Positions 1-12,400 of a stretch of DNA of 64,000 nt are shown piece by piece (position 1 is the stretch's first letter; each line of letters opens with the position of its first letter). The notes under the pieces were generated by a model that saw only the letters and a list, made by a program, of their open reading frames with translations, did no database searches and had not been told where the DNA came from. The position numbers and the translations under genes are program-made. This stretch comes from Panax quinquefolius. Taxonomy: Eukaryota; Streptophyta; Magnoliopsida; Apiales; Araliaceae. The stretch is from positions 31,226,681 through 31,290,680 of the forward strand of contig CM035162.1 of the NCBI GenBank assembly GCA_020205615.1. The letters are read 5' to 3'.

Positions 1-1059
1 TGTTATTCCATTCTTTATTATACCCAATTGGTTAAAACTTTGACTTATACTCCATGAAATTAGTGAAATATCCTCGATATTTGCGCTTCATCCAAATTCT
101 TTCATGGAAATATTCTTCTCGAAGATTCTTGAATTTTACTCTACAAAGCGATGATCATGTTGACAGTTTGGATGTTATTGGTTCTAGATAAATTAATTCT
201 TGAACTTGTTTTATTGAATTCTTATATCATTGTCATCATCCTCATGTTTATATTATGTTGAAAGTCATCTCAGGGCTTCAGAGTGCATAGATGGACTTGG
301 TATGATTATGACCGAGAGACTATTCGGTGTAATCATGACCGTAATGTTACAAATGATGTGGTAAAAATCCTCGATGGCCTGTAATGCATTGATGGACGAT
401 TGTTGGCATGATCATGACCATTAATGAATACACAAATATTCTTGGCCCGTAGTGCATGAATAATTGTGGTCGTGATACTAAAGAATATCCTTGGTCAGTA
501 ATGCGGGGGTGATTCGATGATGTGGAATATTTATTAAAGTTTGAGTCTCAAATTTATAACAATGATGAAAACCTTTTAAATCATAAAAGATAGTAGATTT
601 TATTTTCTACTTGACTTTTTAATGGATTCTTTGGTTCCATTGTAGTTAAACTTGATGTTCATTATATTTTATCGGTTTAACATCATTTGAAGCTAATGAT
701 AAATTATTACGCATTATCTTAGTCATAATATTTCTTCTTGAGCTAGTTGAGCTCACCCTTTCTTTCACCGTTTTCTTTTCGGAAATGAGAATATAAATTT
801 GGGACGAGTCGGGGAACGGAGTAATGGTCCAGAGGATAGCATTAGTAGTCCTCACTATTCTGTGAAATAGTGTGATAATAATTGTAATGAGGACTCCTTT
901 TGAGTTTGTATGATCTCTAGTAGACAATATTTGTATTCAAACTCACAGTTTATGTCGTATTGTACACGACAGTTATATTAGTAAGTTGTATTTAAATTCT
1001 GTACCATGTATCTGACTACCCAAGATGGGTGATGTATACCTAATTTTGGGGGCGTCACA
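1..1059 (+). mobile_element. LTR of Ty3/gypsy subfamily A, 3' part
   Basis: The window opens inside an LTR whose 3' end is the conserved GGGGGCGTCACA at 1048-1059. The same sequence recurs at 25380-26455 (+) and, inverted, at 28895-29350 and 31361-32400. It includes the GGCCCGTAGTGCAT hairpin units near 370-510 and a GAGCTCACCC block near 745. The 5' part lies outside the window, so it may be a solo LTR or the end of a full element. Confidence 0.8.
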
Positions 1060-1156
1060 ATTTAGTTTAATGTTTTATCTTTTGTGATAGTTAGCCGGAT
1101 ATTCTAATTAGGCCTAAGCAAAAAATAGATAAAATTGAATTATCGAATCGAACCGA

Positions 1157-3703
1157 AATTTTCTTTAAATATTATTTTGAATAGAAAAGTGTTGATTTGA
1201 TATAATAGTTATGGGTGATATGTGCAAATTTTGCAAAGTAAGCAAGTTGTCATAAAATATTCATTTGGTCGGAAAATATTCTTTTTGTCGGGAAATATTC
1301 GTAAGACGGCGCAATCATTGGTGGAGCCCACAATGAAAAACTGTCGGATATAGAAAGCGACAAAAATAATTTTTTCATAAAATAATGACAAGACTTTACC
1401 ATTAAACTGTCGAAATATCCAGTGATAAAAGTATAGTAATACGCGTTGTTCTACAGTGGTACGAGGTATTATACAGTAGCACACGGTATTGCACAATATC
1501 TCTAATTATTGATGCTTACGTAAGAAGTCACTTAGTTTCATTCAATAATTGCCACAATAATTGCTGTATAGTATCTTATATTATTGATTCAATTATCGTC
1601 ACAGTATCATCTGCACAATATTTTATATTATTAAATTAATAATTGAGACGATACAGTTATTCATATTATTATTTGCATTATTGACAATGTCTAGAAAGTT
1701 CTATCGAGGAAAGGGGTTAGGTTATTTAATTACGCGCCAATAAGGAGAAATCCTTCTGGTTGTCAATATTGTGAGTTATAATATTAATGATGAATAATTG
1801 TTAAAAGATTAAAAATGTATTGATTGAAGATAAGTGAATTGTGGTAAATATTTATTCAATTTTTGATATAAATAGAGGGGTTTGTCATGAGACGTTTGTT
1901 GTAAATTTGGTTTATTCTATGGGACCCATATGTCATCATCTAAGAGTCACTTCCGCCAATAGTACTTGCCTTTACCAGACATCAAATCACTTGTCTTTTT
2001 ACATTACCAAGCATCAAGCCACTTGCCTATTCACATTGCAAGGGCCAAGCTATGATTCTTCTATAAATAGAAACTCATTTCTTCTTTCATTCTCACCAAT
2101 TCACTAAAGTTATAGAGAGAGAAACTATATAGAGAGAATAAGAGAGAAAGAAGAAGAATATTCGAGAAGTAATCGCACACCACCAACACAAAGTTTTGTT
2201 ACTACACTAGTGCAGTATCTAGTATTTTATTAAGGTAAATAATGTTATTTTCTTCATACTCATAAGGGTTGTCATTCTATTCCTTATTAATATGTAGGAA
2301 TAACCTGTCTACGCGGATTACCGCATGCCTGGTGAATAACCCTTCATATTTATTCTTTATTAAGTTGTGGAAATGATTTGTCTACGCTGATTACCGTATG
2401 ATGGGTGAAAATTCATTTGTAGTTTCGTATATTCTTTCATACTCATATGAGATATCATTTCTTTTGTACTTGTCAAGGGATATCGTTTTCTTTCATATTT
2501 TTCTCCATCTATGGTACAAATTTATTGTTTGTTTCCATAACCTTATTGTTAAATGTTGAAAATCCCTTAAATTAGTGGAATAACCTTAATTGTTTGCACT
2601 TCATCTAATATCATTTCATTGGAATATTGGTATGAAATTTCTTATTAAATTTTAATATTTTCATTCGGAGTACTATTCATTTGAAGTACTATTCATGGGG
2701 TACTATTCACGATAAAATTAGTTTCTTTTTTGTCCAAATTATTTTTGATACATGAATATCATTCTTGAATTTTACTCCACAATTAGGTATCATGTTGACA
2801 ATTTGGACATTCTTGAACTCTGAATAAATTAAATTATAAATTTCTAATATTTATTATTGATCTTACTTGATTGATTTTTTACATCATTGTCATCATCCTC
2901 ATACTTATATTGTACTGAAAGTCATCTTTGGCCCGTAATGCAAAAATGGACTGTTGATTGATATGATTGTGACCAGGAATTGTGTATTGGTATAATCATG
3001 ACCTTTAATGTAACAGATAAAGACTTGTGGTGAAATTTCTTTTTGGCCCGTAGTACATAAATGGACAGGTGTTTGGCATGATCATGACCACTGATGATGC
3101 AAACGATTATCTTTGGTCCGTAGTGCATAGATAATTTGTTGATTGAAAATAATTATTGATTGGTGTTACATGGATAAAATATTGATGATGAACTTTTATA
3201 TCATAGAAGATAGTAGATATTATGCCCTACTTGACTCTTCTAATGTATTGCTATTTCCGCTGCAGTTGTTAATCTAAAATTTATTGTCTATTGTATTCTA
3301 TAAGATTTTTCCCTATTGATAACTAAGGATAATTTATTTTACATTATCTTAGTCATAATAGTTTTTGTTGGGCTAGTTGAGCTCACCATTTTATTTCATT
3401 GTTCTCTTCAGAAAATAAGAATATAGCTAAAACTAGTCGGGGAATAGAGTGATGGTCCGGGATAATCACTATAGCAGTCTTCATTATGTTGTAAAATAGT
3501 GTGACAATAATTGTAATGAAGACTTAATTTGAGTATAGATATTGTCGTATTATGTACGGTGCAATATTTGTATTCAAACTCTAAGCATAAGTGTTGTCGT
3601 ATTTTGCACGACAGTTGTATAAATGAAGTTTATATTTGTATTTTATACTATGTATTTTGACGACTCAAAATAGGTTGTGTGAACCTATTTTGGGAACGTC
3701 ATA
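1157..3703 (+). mobile_element. Mosaic solo LTR related to subfamilies A and B
   Basis: Homology to the LTR group starts near 1157 without the usual TGTAAGACCCC start, so the 5' end is lost or decayed. It ends at 3703 with a degenerate GGGAACGTCATA. The middle has two units of the A-type array (about 2265-2420). Further on it has B-type ACTATTCAT repeats (about 2660-2720) and hairpin units (about 2930-3135). A TATA-like TATAAATA lies at 2062-2069, followed by a purine-rich GAGAGA leader as in the other LTRs. No coding capacity is seen. Confidence 0.7.
2062..2069 (+). promoter_or_regulatory. LTR TATA box
   Basis: TATAAATA is followed within about 50 bases by a GAGAGAAA-rich leader. The same arrangement occurs in the other LTRs of the group, which suggests the U3/R boundary of the LTR promoter. 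Confidence 0.45.
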
Positions 3704-3840
3704 GACAATGTCAACCTTTAAAATTTATACTAGGTCAAACTAACTTACATCAAAATAACTAGTACTAAAATTAAGAAATAACAAAATTTTGTTAATTTTT
3801 TCAAAATTTTATTTATTTACTTATAGAAATATTAAATAAA

Positions 3841-4737
3841 GGGCATATGGATTAATATCTTGAACTTTTTTTTTTCCATATTGGGGATTGTCTTTTCAAT
3901 TTTTTCAATTAAGAGATTAAACTCTTAATTTTTTCGAATTACGTCTAATTGATAGTATCACGTCAAAAATTGATGACGTGTCAATGACATGTGGCTAAAA
4001 AATATTTATGTATAATATTGAGTCTCATTTTAACATTTATTCCATTAATTTTTATACAAAAAGGGTAAATATAAGACCATTATTAATTTTTTAAATTAAA
4101 TTTAATACATTACAAACTCAAACTTTAAAAATCTTTAATGATCAATATAATGATAAATATTTTAAAATGTAATACTAATTAAAATCTTGTTATTTTATAA
4201 TCATCATTAATTAATATAATGACAATTTTACCCTTTATGGTATAAAAAATTAAGGCCTAAATATTGATTAATACCCTAAACTTTAAGTTTATTTCATAAT
4301 CATCATTAATTAATATAATTAATTTTTAAAGCAAAAGGGTAAAATTATTATTAAATTTACTTAACAAAATTAATAATGGTCTTATATTTACCTTTTTGGT
4401 ACAAAAAATTAATTGAATAAATGTTAAAATGAGACTCAAGATTACACATAAGTATTTTTTAGTCACGTGTCACTGCAATGTTAATAATTTTCTGACGTGT
4501 CACTATCAATTAGACGTAATCAGAAAAAATTAAAAATCTAATATCCTAATTGAAAAAATTGAGAAGACAATTCTCAAAGTGAAAAAATTTAAAAGTTTAA
4601 TCCCCTAATTGAAAAAGTTGAGGAGACAATCTCCAAAGTGATAAAAAAAAATTAAAAATTTAATCACCTAATTAAAAAGACAATTCTCAAGGTGAAAAAA
4701 AATTTAAAAATTCAAAGTATCAATCCATATTTACGTC
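3841..4737. mobile_element. Long-TIR non-autonomous DNA element
   Basis: The two halves are long imperfect inverted copies of each other. For example GAGTCTCATTTTAACATTTA near 4020 pairs with its complement near 4425, and the GTCTAATTGATAG block near 3945 pairs with the CTATCAATTAGAC block near 4505. The termini are GGGCATATGGATT and its degenerate complement AATCCATATTTACGTC. TAAATAAA flanks both sides (3833-3840 and 4738-4745), consistent with an 8- or 9-bp target duplication. No coding sequence is seen. It is a foldback/MULE-like or hAT-like derivative. Confidence 0.6.
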
Positions 4738-4967
4738 TAAATAAAACACTCTCACACCCAAAATAAAGGGTGAATTACATATTCTATTACATTTTTAAAA
4801 ATAATTACAACAATAGTTCACTCATAAAATATTTTCACAACTAATACACTTCCATATTTATTTACAATGTTAGTGCAATTAGGATTCCTTTATTTAGGAA
4901 ATTAGTATGCAATTAGGATTCCTTAATTTAGGGCTTCTTCTCTCTCCTCATCTATAACAACTGCAAC

Positions 4968-5159
4968 ATGCAAAATCTCTATTACATCCCCACCGCCACC
5001 TCTAATAAATCTCCCATCGACACTTCCTCCTCCGAAGAAACTGTCACCAACAAAACCTCCACCATATTCAGTTCTGACGTTGCGGTGCTGCAGCCTCACA
5101 TGACCGGGTCCTCCCGCCTCCTCCTCCTCTCCCAAAGAGAGAATAATATTTCTACGTGA
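4968..5159 (+). pseudogene. Coding-like cargo segment 1 in the MULE-like element
   Basis: An open frame of 63 codons, rich in Ser and Thr, lies in a locally GC-richer stretch inside the element. The opposite strand is also open and would be Gly-rich, so the strand is uncertain. The segment is absent from the related element near 39-40 kb, consistent with a captured gene fragment. I do not recognise the protein. Confidence 0.3.
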
Positions 5160-5414
5160 GCAAAAAGTTTCTCTTCCAAGTTGCAACACTTGTTATAGCC
5201 ATGATTTTTAGCAAAATTTTGTTATTCATCAGTAAATTGACATTTGTATTCTTTTGGGGAAAGAAATGATAAGCTGTCAACCCCACAACAACAAATAAGA
5301 TGGCTAACTTTGATAATCATTAATTTTTATTAATGTAATTAAGCTTACAAGGCAATATTTGTCATGGGGATTGTGGAGGCCAAGAGCCGTTAAAGGGTAT
5401 GGATCGGAAAAACA

Positions 5415-5627
5415 TTGTTAAGTCGATTAGAGTTAGCGAGCCTAAATCTTGAACCAGTTGTAAAGAAAAGGCTTACTAAAAAGATGAGGCAGATTCCAGA
5501 GGGCTATTTTCTTCCTCGTAGATCAAATCCTTCCGTCATTAGTTTTTATGGGTCGTCAATTGTTTCTGGAGCAGGTGCTGAAACCAAACCTTCATACCAA
5601 GGTAATCAAACTGTCATATCAAAGTAA
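5415..5627 (+). pseudogene. Coding-like cargo segment 2 in the MULE-like element
   Basis: A 70-codon open frame contains a basic stretch (KKRLTKKMRQIPEGYFLPRR) followed by a Ser-rich tail. Composition is coding-like and unlike the AT-rich surroundings. It runs directly into the GGTAACC motif cluster of the element. This is probably an exon fragment of a captured gene, parent not recognised. Confidence 0.3.
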
Positions 5628-6341
5628 CCAATCAACCTCCACATTTTAAATTTTTTCTTAGTACAATTGGTTACCAAACCTTCAGATCAAGGTAGTACCA
5701 AGGTAACAAAACTTTCGTACCAAAGTAACTAATTCACATCCACACCTGCAGTTTTTCATAGTGCAATTGGTAGCCAAACCTTCAGACCAAGGTAACCAAT
5801 TCAATTTTATTAAGTTACCAATTTCGTTTGAATGTGATGCAGTTGGTAGCCAACCATTTATACAAAGGTAACCATTTTATTATTTATGAGTAACAAAATA
5901 GTTATAAAAAAATTTTCAGAACATTAAAAGTTACATATATTTATTTTTTAAACTTTTTGTAGGGCGAATCTTCTTCTTATTCTCATTGGCGTTTTGAACA
6001 ACGGAGATTCGCGGCGGTGTAGCAGAGGAGTATGTGAGGTGTAGCGGCGGACTATTATTTCAAAATGTATGTGAGGGAGATGAAGATTTGAATTTGAATA
6101 TTTAAATTTGAATTATTATTTTGATTTTGAATTTGAATTTGTTTTTGTTGTTAGATCCAAATATTTGAATTTGAATTATTAATTATGACAGTTATTTGTC
6201 CTTGATTTTAGGTTTCCTTATTAATGTGAATTGTACTATTTTTGTAATAATTATATTCTTTTTGTAATTATTTAGTTGATGCACTTTTCTTGTAATTACT
6301 TTTTATTTGTTGTATATTTATGTAAAGGACCCCAAAATAAA

Positions 6342-6458
6342 ACTGTATTTGGGCCTAAAATTAGACTTGGGCTGGTCTCTCTGGCTCTCTGCTATTTAAC
6401 ATCATCTTCTTATATCCTCTAAATCCTCTAAAATAGAGAAAGATCGAGGAGATAGAAA
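6342..6458 (+). promoter_or_regulatory. RPI4 core promoter and 5' leader
   Basis: Only about 117 bases separate the right target duplication of the MULE-like element from the RPI4 start codon. This stretch carries TGGGCC (6350-6355) and TGGGCT (6368-6373), which match the plant site II element TGGGCY common in housekeeping promoters. The transcription start is not resolved and may lie inside the transposon. Confidence 0.4.
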
Positions 6459-9400
6459 ATGGCTTCCTCCTCAATTCTTTCCTTCTCCTCATCCTACATA
6501 AACCTGCATTTCCAATTGAATCAGCAAAAGGGTTTGGCCTCAACAGCAACAAGAACAAGAAAGAATTGTTGTAATTTGATTACGCACTCAAGTCTCACTA
6601 ACAACAATGCTGACCTTCTCCAAGCAGCCAAGCACACTGTAATATTTTTTCCCACTCTTGAAAATCTATTCTCTAATTTGTGTTAAATTCATTTTAACCT
6701 TTACAAGCACTGTATTCCCATTATTTTTTGGCTTATAAACTCTAAAGTTGCCATCATTTATTACACCTTCCACCCTATTTTCCCCAATACACATATACCT
6801 CACAGATATTACATTTAGGGACACAATAAAATTCGTTGTAAATAATTGTGTCGTTGATAATGTAGCTAAAAGTAATATTTGTGTTGCTAAATATGTATTG
6901 GTGGGGAAAATTGGGTGGAAGGTGTAATGGAGGAGATCCTATCCCTCTTTTGGTAATTCTAAATGAAGTACATTTTTCAAACCACATGATAATTTTTACT
7001 ATGTAGTTTGTTGCTATGTTACATTCATGGCTATAGCCTACAAGTTTAATTTTTATAAAATTATATTGCAGTTCAACTTGGTTTACTGCTATATTAATAG
7101 TACCCCTGTGGTAAGTTGGATGTTTACTAGGTACTTAGAATGCAACTTGAGTCTTTTGGAGTGTCCCAGTTGTTATACTGAGTGAGTGAATGTCTCAATC
7201 TTATTGACTGTAGAGTTGAGGTTTCTCTGAAGCTCTCTTTTGCTATTTATATGGTCTCTCCTAAATTACCTATGCCGTTGCTTAGAAGATTACTTGCTTA
7301 AAAATGAGAAATTTCAAGCCTCACCTTCATAATGTTTCATAATCAAGTGGCTCTTTGTAGTCAAAAACTTTGTTTTGAACTTGAATATGCAAGCATTGGT
7401 AGTGTTTCTAAAAAATGAGGACAAAGTGATACAAAAGTGGAAACAGAAACAAAGTCCTAGTAAATGACAGGCCTCCAATTCCTGTGGAGTTACGAAACAA
7501 ATACTCCTACAGACACTGTAAATGTTATGCCCAAATAGATTAAGAAAAGACTTTATTCCACAAAAAGGGGGCAGGCCGACGAGGAGATTTATTACTAATA
7601 ATCCTTATTTTGTTCTATCCAAATGCACCACAAAATAGCTAAGTGAGCACATCGTCAACGATCTTCCCATCCCTTCTCTACCAATCCCCCAAAACTTTAC
7701 ACAGTAAGCTATCAACTGACAAAGGACACACCCACGCTAACTCAAAAGATCTCAAATGGAAGGTTCCAGAACCTCCTCATCAAAGCACATGTGGAGAAAC
7801 ATGAAACACTATTCCAGAGGTAAGTCCCCATAAGGCTCCATCTCTGCGGCAATAATAAGAAACCATATGATCGAGAAATCAAAACCACACAAAAGCCTTA
7901 ATTTTCTAGGGAACACTAGCCTTCCAAATGTATGAAGCTAGTAGAGACCTGGTAGAAAATTGGCTTCCCCTCTTCTTTCGTGTTCCTTATCTAGTATGTG
8001 TACTTAGTAAAAACAATTGAAAAGTAGTGAATTTTATTTTTGGTAAGAATCCTAATCATAGTTATTGGAACTGCTGAATGGTTTAGTCCTAAGCTATACA
8101 TAGGATCATCTTTATAAACAGTCCATCTGTATTCAACCCCACAATCTTAGAGACTTCAACAACCTTCAGATTCGTGAAGAGAAATTGATCTGTATTGGTT
8201 CACAACTGTAGTGTATAATAGGAAACTACACATTTTAGAACAATGTTTCTGCAGACCTTTTGTTATCTACTTCAAAATATTTGTATGTTCTCTTAAAAGT
8301 ATTGGTATATTTCTATTTGAGATTGTTATACTAATGAAAGCATGTCTTGATGTTTACGATATAGTCCAGGACGCCTCTATGAAGTTTTCTTTCCCAAACT
8401 CTTTGAATCAATTTTTACATAATTCACGTGTGATTATTTTGTAACAAAGTTATCAACCTCACCAACTAAATCATCATTTTTTTCTAAGCTACATTATGTA
8501 ATTATCCCCCCAGTCAGGGGCTTCCTTACGAACTGATAAAATAGAGTTGAGAAATTGGAGGAAGGAAGTAGAAAGAAGTTGTGCACATAGAAACCGTGCT
8601 CGGAGACTTAATGAATATGTTTGTGAAGACAAAATTTTATATGTATCTTATCACTGACTAAATTTTATACCATTTAGTATGCTCTAGTTTTATTAAATTA
8701 TCTTAATATTTTATGGGCCTATTTTTCAAATTTGGTTTGCTTTTCTAGGTGGACACATACATTAGAAGTGGCATGGTTATTGGCTTAGGGTCTGGCCACG
8801 CTTCTCGTTTGGCAATACAATATCTGGGACAGCAACTTCGTGCTGGTAAAATAAAAGATATAGTTGGGATTCCCACGTGAGTATATATTCTTCTGTATCC
8901 TTATAACTGATTGTCATTACAAGTGCCTCCACTGACCATCCAGAAAATGAAGCCAGGTTTCCTTGAGTTGTTGTCACCTATCAAGTGATTGACTGCTTTG
9001 CTTGAGAAAAAACTGAATGATACTGCATTCATGAAAAACGAGCAACTCCAAGTCTGTGTCCATATATGGTGGTTTGACTTCTGAATTCTGTGATTGCCAT
9101 AGGCGAATTAGATAATTGACTTTACAATCTTTAACTCAACTCTTCCTAGATTTCATGATTAAAATAATAATGAATGGCATCACAATCTGTACTTCATGGC
9201 CTATTTCTACCATACAACATAAACTTCTGATACGAAAAAAAGAATCCGTCCTATTCAGCTGCTCTTTCTTAGAACAAACTCTTATTTATACTTGTCTCTA
9301 AAGGTTTTAGGATCATGCATCATGCATACTCCCGTGCCTATGGTTCCTTTGTCTCACAAAAGTGTAGTACTGCAGTTACTGAATATGCTGTTTAGGCGTG

Positions 9401-12400
9401 ATTTGATTCATTTGAATTTTTTTTGCTTTATTTTTGTTTATGTTTTTTCCTTTCCATGTCTCTTTCTTTTTGTTTTCAGTTTCTACTTTCTAAACTCTGA
9501 TGCGTAATGAGCGTTGATACGGTGCAGATCTGTTGGCAGTGCAAGTGAAGCAACAAAGGCAGGGATACTTTTGGATCAGTATGAAGATAGTTCTCAAGTG
9601 TGCACAAATTCTAAGTTTCAAGTTACTTGGTTGAATTTTAACTGGGGTCTGTGAGTATTATGTGTTTTGGATGTTTTCCGTTTGTACCTTAATTTTGAAG
9701 CAGATGCAATAAATACCTTATGGAATTGCTTTTTTGTTAAGTTGCAAAAAGATTAAAGAGAAATAGCCTAGATAATCTTTCCTTTGGGCATAGAAAAAAA
9801 TAACTTTTCTGCTAATGAATATGAACGGATTTGTGGGAACTATAGATGAATGAAATGTATACATTTTTTAATTTGTTCATTTTTCCTTTTTCTAAGAATT
9901 CTTTTGGACGGTTGTTTTACATGAAATTTACAATTCATCAATCAGTTTGAACTTCCATTAAAACTGAATTTGTACAAAAAATGACTTTGATTTTTCATTT
10001 ATAGATCGACTTTGCATTTAATGATGCTGATATCGTTGAAGAAAAAACACTTGCTGCGGTCATTGGGCGTCAGAGTGAGGAGTCTATCATTCAGGAGAAG
10101 GTATGAAAAAAATATTTGTGTTCCTCTTTCTAGAAAACATTTTAGACCCAACTTTAGTACAAAAAATATTACAACTCAGAATGCCTAGTTTGTTCGTCTT
10201 AACTATTTTCTTGTACACTCGAAGTAAATGCATTGATGCTTTATCTGACTTTCCGGACCCTGGACCACAAAAACCATTGAAGCAGTTTTGCTACTCTTTA
10301 CATTGATTTTTTTTGTACTCCTTAGTTCCTTACATTATTGCAAATTTTCTTTGTTCATCTTTGATTCTTGTTTGAAGTTTGAACCAAATAATGATTAGTT
10401 GCCTACTTGCTCTTGTAGACTATTTTAAAAGCGGCAGTGGAACTTGTCTTCATGATCATGGGCAAGCAGTACAGAAATAATTTAGATGGCTCAATCCCAG
10501 TTTTAATTAATCCTGTAAGTTGTGCACATCATTTGCTATTTAATATTTATGTTGTAACAATTACCGGAATAAGTGAATGATGCCTCAGCTTGACATTTGA
10601 AAGTTACATTTCAGTTGAACTGGTTTGAAACTGCAGAGGAGATTGAGGACCTGTTCCTAGGTGATGCTGAGGTGATATGTTGTGGTATCAGTACAATGAA
10701 ATTCTTTTTATCATACGCAGAAGACTAGGTATCTTGTCTCTCCAAACTAAGGAGAGAAGGCTAAATAAAAGCCAAACTTAAGATACTCTCCAAACTAAGG
10801 AGAGAAGACTAAATAAAAGCCAAGCTTTTATAACATTTCAATTTTTTCTGTCTCCTGGGTTCTGCCCGTTCTTGTGTTTTTTTTTTTAGTTCAAAATAAA
10901 TAATAGTATGATAGAGCATATTTTATCTAAAAACAAGTAAATATCAATAGTAATAACAAAAAAAAAAACATTTTGATTACTTCTAGTTGAGTGCATCTGG
11001 CGTAAGCTGCTACATCAACTAAATATTTGGAAAAAAAATTAAAGAGTTTACACATGATCAGTCAGATGACATTTTATTATGGAAATCTTATTTTTTCTGT
11101 CTAGAGATACGCCTTTCATATATGTTTCAACTATGTTCAAGTAATATCTCCCCCAAACCAAATTAATCTGCAATTTAGTTTTCAAATGTAAAAATATAAC
11201 TTTCATCAGATGGTTAATAACTGGATTCATTTTAAAGTCCTTAAAAACTTTCGACAAACAACATTTCAAGAGTTAGAAGGCATGAATTAAGCATAATTTA
11301 CAAAAATCAAATCAATTTCTAATTTGTATCTGAATTTCAAGTCAAAGTTGGTGAGACATGATTGGCCAGTAGTTCTGTACTCAAGATAAATTTGTACTCT
11401 AAAAATTCTCCTTCTGTAAATGAAGGTGTGGAGGAGACCAACCATAGGGCATGCAGATCCACTAGGTGGGGACTTTCCGCTTGTCACCAGAGAAGGGCAT
11501 AATGTTCTTGATGTCATATTTACATCTCCTATTGTAAACCTTGGTATAGTTTTTACTTCCATGTCACTTTATCTCAGATCTTGTTGCCCATGCTTCCAAA
11601 TATTTATTAGGGATCTTTCCTTGCAGTTGATGTAGCAGAAAGCCTTGACAAAATTGATGGGGTTGTCGAACATGGAGTCTTTGCTAAAACCCCGTTAGTT
11701 CATATCTTTATTAATTGTTTCTCCCCTCTAATTTCATATAGATAATATTTTTTTTGTATGTGCTTAATATTTACATATTAAATAAAATCTTTGAGGAATA
11801 AGCTTCTATAGATTACTAATGATTTCACTTCATTTTCCTAGCTGATAATTTTAGAAGAAAAGATACAGCACATAAGTGAAACAAATGACATAGATTAGTC
11901 TGCAGAAACAAAGAAACCACTTAGGTAGCTACCTACAAGGCCTGGTCCATATGTTGCAGGCTGTCCTGAATTGTTACAGTGGATTATTTATCAAATAATA
12001 GATGATAAGGTTAAAGAAACTAAATTATTGATTTATGGAGGAATTTTAATGTCTGTTACGTGTATGCCTGATAAATGCTGCTATTTCTTTTCCTTTTAAT
12101 TACTTGGTAATTGCAGATGCACAGTAGTGATTGCTACAGAAGATGGGGTGCACATTGTTGATAATACAGTAAAGAGTGAGGTGAGTGGACTTCAATAGCA
12201 GCGGAACTGCGAGGCAGACTACTGAACCTTTGGTTGTTCATGCAGGTAACAATGCATTCTGCTTAGAACTATATGTAAAGTATGTCTTTAATGTGTAATA
12301 AGAAGACGGAACATATTATTTACGATCACATATCTCTATGAGAAATTTTTTATGTTTCATTTGATTGTTTGTTTCCTTTGCTGTGTAGTATGGATTGTAA

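Larger units (their letters stand above)
4768..6332. mobile_element. MULE-like element (Pack-MULE candidate) next to RPI4
   Basis: The termini are GGGTGAATTACATA and, inverted, GGGTCCTTTACATA. They are flanked by a perfect 9-bp duplication CAAAATAAA (4759-4767 and 6333-6341), as expected for Mutator-like elements. The subterminal inverted repeats are degenerate and AT-rich. The inside carries coding-like stretches with higher GC and a cluster of GGTAACC / GCCAAACCTTCA motifs at about 5580-5880. A relative at about 39030-40635 shares the ends but not the inner part. No transposase is seen. It sits just upstream of the RPI4 start. Confidence 0.7.

Noticed and set aside
6775..6987. Minus-strand frame in RPI4 intron 1
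   Set aside because: AT-rich, no similarity, and inside an intron.
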